The translations under genes and the position numbers were made by a program. A DNA stretch of 7,476 nt from Phycisphaerae bacterium (GTDB lineage: Bacteria; Planctomycetota; Phycisphaerae; Sedimentisphaerales; Anaerobacaceae), in assembly GCA_030630315.1 (NCBI GenBank), contig DAOVNI010000071.1:1-7476 (forward strand), read 5' to 3'. Positions within the stretch are counted from its first letter, which is position 1. Each line of letters starts with the position of its first letter. This document shows positions 4,767-7,476 of the stretch, piece after piece. Under the pieces are notes generated by a model that was not told the DNA's origin, did not search any database, and saw only the letters and a program-made list of their open reading frames with translations.

Positions 4767-7476
4767 AAACGGTCAAGATTAATAATGTCGGTAACAATTG
4801 TTGTGGTGGTCCTTGTTGTTTGTGGGGCTGGTTATATCTCATGGGCCAAGCTAACAGGAGAGACTGTTGAAACCAAAGCAGACAGCGAGCCCAACAAAGC
4901 CGCCGAGGCTGAAAAACCAGGTGACGCAAACGAGCCTGAGAAAGCCGCCGAGGCTGAAAAACCGGGTGACGCAAATGAGCCTGAGAAAGCCGCCGAGGCT
5001 GAAAAACCGGGTGACGCAAATGACGTTGAAAGAGAACGGCCCGAGAGAAGGCCAATGCCCGGACGGGAAGGCAGGAGGGGCAGGCCTCGTATGTCTGCTG
5101 AAGAAAGAGAGGGTATGAGGGAAAGATGGGAGAACGCATCTGAGGAAGAAAGGCAGGCGTTTAGAGAACAAATGCGTGAAAGATTTGGCGGCGAACGGAG
5201 ACGTGGTGGCGAACGGGGATTTGGCGGCAGAATGCGAGTAATAGACCCAAACGACCCGAATGCTCCGAGCGACCCGAATGCTCCGAGTGACCCGAATGCT
5301 CCGGGTGAGCCAAACGAGCCGAGTGAACCGATTGACCCGAACGATATCCTGGAAGCTTTAAATCTTAAAGACGTTGCAATGAAGGACATTATTAAGAAAC
5401 TTTCGGAGTGGACCGGCAAGGGGATTATTCCGACCGATGATGCAATGAAAGTGAAGATAACCATATACTCGGCGAAGAAGCTGCCGAGACGTCAGGCCCT
5501 TTTGATGATTTACACTGCCTTGCGTGCAAAAGGCATTGTTGCCGAACACACCGACAACGTGATTGAGCTAAAGCCTATTAAAGATATAAAAACTGGCCCG
5601 GTTCCCACGGTAGCGGCTGGCCAACCTCTTGCCATGATTGAAAATAAAAAGCAGGTCGTTCAGACGTTCTTTAAGCTTGAAAATTACAGCCCTTCTCAGA
5701 TGGGTCAGGTTGTTCAGCCCTTGATTGGCGAGCACGGCTATGTTAGCGCTGATGAAACCACCGGTCAGCTTTTGGTGATTGATACGGTTGAGAATCTGAT
5801 GCGCATTGAGCGGATTATCGCGGTATTTGATGTGTCCGACGCTGGGCGGACCATACAGAGGGTTTTTGAAATTCAATATGGTGACCCTGCAGAAATTGTT
5901 CAGTTGTTGAGGATACTGTTAGGTGGCGAGGCCGGCAGCGGGAGCAGGAGTATAAGGGCCCCCAGCCGAGGTGGTATGAGGCCTTCTTCGTCGTCAAGGT
6001 CTGGGCCTCCGGGCAGGCCCTCGAGCAGCAGCAGTTCATCTCGAAGCAGCAGTGGAACGTCGGGGTCGGCAACGTCGGTTGTGATTGGGCCCAGCCAGAT
6101 GCCGGTCATTCTTATCCCGGAGCAGAATCGCAGATGGATTATTGCAAGGGCATCGCCCGAAGATATGAAGCTAATTGAAGAGTGGATTACCAGGCTTGAC
6201 AGAGAAGAACCAATCAAAAAAGACTACGAAACAATTCCAATCACCTATGCCGATGTCAGCGAAGTGGCGAGCCGGCTTAACGAGGCGCTGCAGCAGATGC
6301 CGGGGGAAGTATTGAAAGCGAGCGTTCTTGTTCAGCCGTTGGTCAAGGCAAGACAGATTATGGTCTTCGGCAGAGCAGACAGGCGCGAGATGGTCAAGAA
6401 ACTTATCCAGGAGATAGATATTCCTCCGGGCGAGCTTGAAACAAAAGTTTTCAAATTGAAGCACGCCGACCCTGATCAGATTAAGCAAAACCTGGATAGT
6501 CTATACGGCGAAACGGACGCCAGCGGAAGGTACGATTACAACTACTACAGATACGGACGCACACAGCAAAGTCCCTCCGAGATAGTAAAAGTAATAGCAT
6601 TCCCGACGATGCAGCAGGTAACGGTGATTGCCTCGCCGGAGAATATGAGAAAAATTGAAAAACAGATAGAAGAATGGGATGTCCCGCTCGATGTAGAGAA
6701 GGTCAAACCGTTAATAATTGCTTTGCGCAATTCCGACCCGGTGCAGATGGCCAATCTGCTACAGAAACTTTTTAGCGAATCAACAAGCGGAGGACTTTCG
6801 TATTATGATTATCTTTTTGGTCCCAGAGGGGGGCAGGACAAGCAAAAAATTGTCGGGCCGCTCTACGGCCAGTTGACATTTGAACCTGTGCCGGGCACCA
6901 AAAAGATAATCGTAATAAGCAAAATGCCCGAGGCATACAAGGTTATTGAGGAATTGATACGCGAGCTTGACACACAGGAAATGGCCGAAATACCGAAAGT
7001 CATACCGCTCAACTACGCAGACCCGGAAGAACTGGCTGAGCGCCTCAATGCGATGTTCAACGAACCGGGGACCGTCGCCACGTTTCGACGCACTCAACAG
7101 GGGCTCAGCGAATACTCAATGGAAGAAGAAGGTAGCGGCGGCGGCTCCGGCAACGAAAGCACCCCCGCAGACGAATATAGGCCCTGGTGGGGGCAGGGAT
7201 ACAGAGGCAGCTTAGATGAGATGCCGATAAGCAACGTCATAGGCAGGATTCGTTTTGTTCCCGACCCTCATACCAAGTCCATCCTCGTTCTTTCTCCTCC
7301 GGAGTTTATAGAAAATATAGAAGAATTGATTAGAGAGCTCGACGTACCGGGCAAGCAGGTGATGATAAAGGCAACAATTATGGAGGTTGACCACAGTAGT
7401 ATGACTTCTCTTGGTCTGCAGCTGGCGACCAACGCTGCTGATGCGTTTGGTACTCTGGAGGAAAGCGCAATCACCG
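4764..7476 (+). CDS. gspD: GspD-like secretin, N-terminal 904 residues (3' end outside window)
   Basis: Secretins form the outer-membrane channel of T2SS and type IV pili. Start is TTG at 4764. Visible order: basic start and hydrophobic segment (6-25) with a possible SWA cleavage site (26-28); repetitive acidic and Arg/Glu-rich extension (29-193); N0 domain (about 194-271: DILEALNLKDVAMKDIIKKL to VIELKP); then about six N1-like domains near 297-357, 363-481, 487-555, 559-641, 645-736 and 742-861. Each begins with a strand such as FFKLENYSP, FEIQYGDP, IPITYADV, FKLKHADP, IALRNSDP or IPLNYADP and closes with a strand-helix such as LLVIDTVENLMRIERII or IIVISKMPEAYKVIEELI. The secretin barrel domain begins at about 863 (GKQVMIKATIMEVDHSSM, then LGLQL). 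Typical GspD has N0 plus three such domains, so this one is long. Ser-, Tyr- and Gly-rich loops are inserted in several domains. GspC paralogs encoded just upstream are the expected N0 partners. A PilQ-type secretin is the alternative. Confidence 0.9.
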   Translation, partial: MKRSRLIMSVTIVVVVLVVCGAGYISWAKLTGETVETKADSEPNKAAEAEKPGDANEPEKAAEAEKPGDANEPEKAAEAEKPGDANDVERERPERRPMPGREGRRGRPRMSAEEREGMRERWENASEEERQAFREQMRERFGGERRRGGERGFGGRMRVIDPNDPNAPSDPNAPSDPNAPGEPNEPSEPIDPNDILEALNLKDVAMKDIIKKLSEWTGKGIIPTDDAMKVKITIYSAKKLPRRQALLMIYTALRAKGIVAEHTDNVIELKPIKDIKTGPVPTVAAGQPLAMIENKKQVVQTFFKLENYSPSQMGQVVQPLIGEHGYVSADETTGQLLVIDTVENLMRIERIIAVFDVSDAGRTIQRVFEIQYGDPAEIVQLLRILLGGEAGSGSRSIRAPSRGGMRPSSSSRSGPPGRPSSSSSSSRSSSGTSGSATSVVIGPSQMPVILIPEQNRRWIIARASPEDMKLIEEWITRLDREEPIKKDYETIPITYADVSEVASRLNEALQQMPGEVLKASVLVQPLVKARQIMVFGRADRREMVKKLIQEIDIPPGELETKVFKLKHADPDQIKQNLDSLYGETDASGRYDYNYYRYGRTQQSPSEIVKVIAFPTMQQVTVIASPENMRKIEKQIEEWDVPLDVEKVKPLIIALRNSDPVQMANLLQKLFSESTSGGLSYYDYLFGPRGGQDKQKIVGPLYGQLTFEPVPGTKKIIVISKMPEAYKVIEELIRELDTQEMAEIPKVIPLNYADPEELAERLNAMFNEPGTVATFRRTQQGLSEYSMEEEGSGGGSGNESTPADEYRPWWGQGYRGSLDEMPISNVIGRIRFVPDPHTKSILVLSPPEFIENIEELIRELDVPGKQVMIKATIMEVDHSSMTSLGLQLATNAADAFGTLEESAIT
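4896..5021 (+). repeat. 45-bp tandem repeat, nearly three units, in the secretin leader
   Basis: Units at 4896-4940, 4941-4985 and 4986-5021 encode KAAEAEKPGDANEPE, the last one ending at DAN. They differ by one or two bases over the shared part. The lipoprotein upstream has one related copy (GEVQKPGDANELE). Confidence 0.95.
5139..5176 (+). repeat. 38-base block identical to 4146-4183
   Basis: Second copy of the SEEERQAFREQM coding block, here in the secretin leader (residues 126-137 plus two bases of the next codon), preceded by a weaker module (SAEEREGMRERW, 111-122). Confidence 0.92.
5253..5306 (+). repeat. 18-bp tandem repeat encoding DPNAPS
   Basis: Three units (5253, 5271, 5289), the last ending in Gly rather than Ser, followed by related EPNEPSEP codons. 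They form a Pro/Asp/Asn linker immediately before the N0 domain. Confidence 0.93.
5925..6086 (+). other. Ser/Arg/Gly low-complexity insert inside the second N1-like domain
   Basis: Codons 388-441 of the secretin encode a Ser-rich stretch lying between the first helix (IVQLLRILLGG) and the strand PVILIPEQNRRWIIA. AGC, TCG and TCA codons are mixed, so it is not a simple trinucleotide run. It is a loop insertion that leaves the frame and flanking domain intact. Confidence 0.8.

Noticed and set aside
4806..4832. Lipobox in the secretin signal (Cys20)
   Set aside because: The residues before it are LVV; -1 is Val instead of Gly, Ala or Ser. Ordinary cleavage after SWA or an uncleaved anchor is more likely.
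4832..5464. Minus-strand 210-codon frame over the secretin leader
   Set aside because: Antisense shadow of repetitive codons; its FGSLGA and GSFASPGFSASAA repeats are reversals of the DPNAPS and KPGDAN coding repeats.

Overview
The window is a single, tightly packed, plus-strand gene cluster for a type II secretion system (T2SS) or related type IV-pilus-like machine. Seven reading frames follow one another with gaps of at most 59 bases. Visible are the 3' end of a GspK-like minor pseudopilin, a GspL-like (PilM+PilN) protein, a GspM/PilO-like protein, two tandem GspC-like proteins, a small lipoprotein, and the first 904 residues of a GspD-like secretin that runs off the right edge. No RNA gene, transposon, CRISPR array or convincing internal promoter or terminator was seen.

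The organism is most likely a Planctomycetota member, perhaps of the Phycisphaerae. The reasons are the K-L-M-C-D-like gene order, PilM/PilN-type fusions, and Asp-Pro-Asn repeat linkers and Arg/Glu-rich SEEER helices in exported proteins. This placement is an inference from style, not from a marker gene.

Layout. 1-679: gspK 3' part, carrying ten copies of a 21-bp in-frame minisatellite. 679-2184: GspL-like protein, start overlapping the gspK stop (TGATG). 2207-2722: GspM/PilO-like. 2746-3486 and 3546-4274: tandem GspC-like paralogs with matching cores and unrelated tails. 4299-4748: lipoprotein with a lipobox and SEEER helices. 4764-7476: secretin, starting at TTG and incomplete; it has a long repetitive N-terminal extension, an N0 domain, about six N1-like domains and the first residues of the secretin barrel domain.

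How the parts fit. In known T2SSs, GspK sits at the pseudopilus tip, GspL and GspM form the inner-membrane platform linked to the ATPase, and GspC bridges that platform to the N0 domain of the GspD outer-membrane channel. All these roles are represented here. The unusual part is the 3' half: the two GspC paralogs, the lipoprotein and the secretin leader share a Glu/Arg-rich helical module (core SEEER), in one case as a 38-base identical DNA block. The lipoprotein looks like a copy of the secretin N-terminus that carries a lipobox. This suggests a lineage-specific way of linking the inner-membrane part, the lipoprotein and the channel, built by local duplication.
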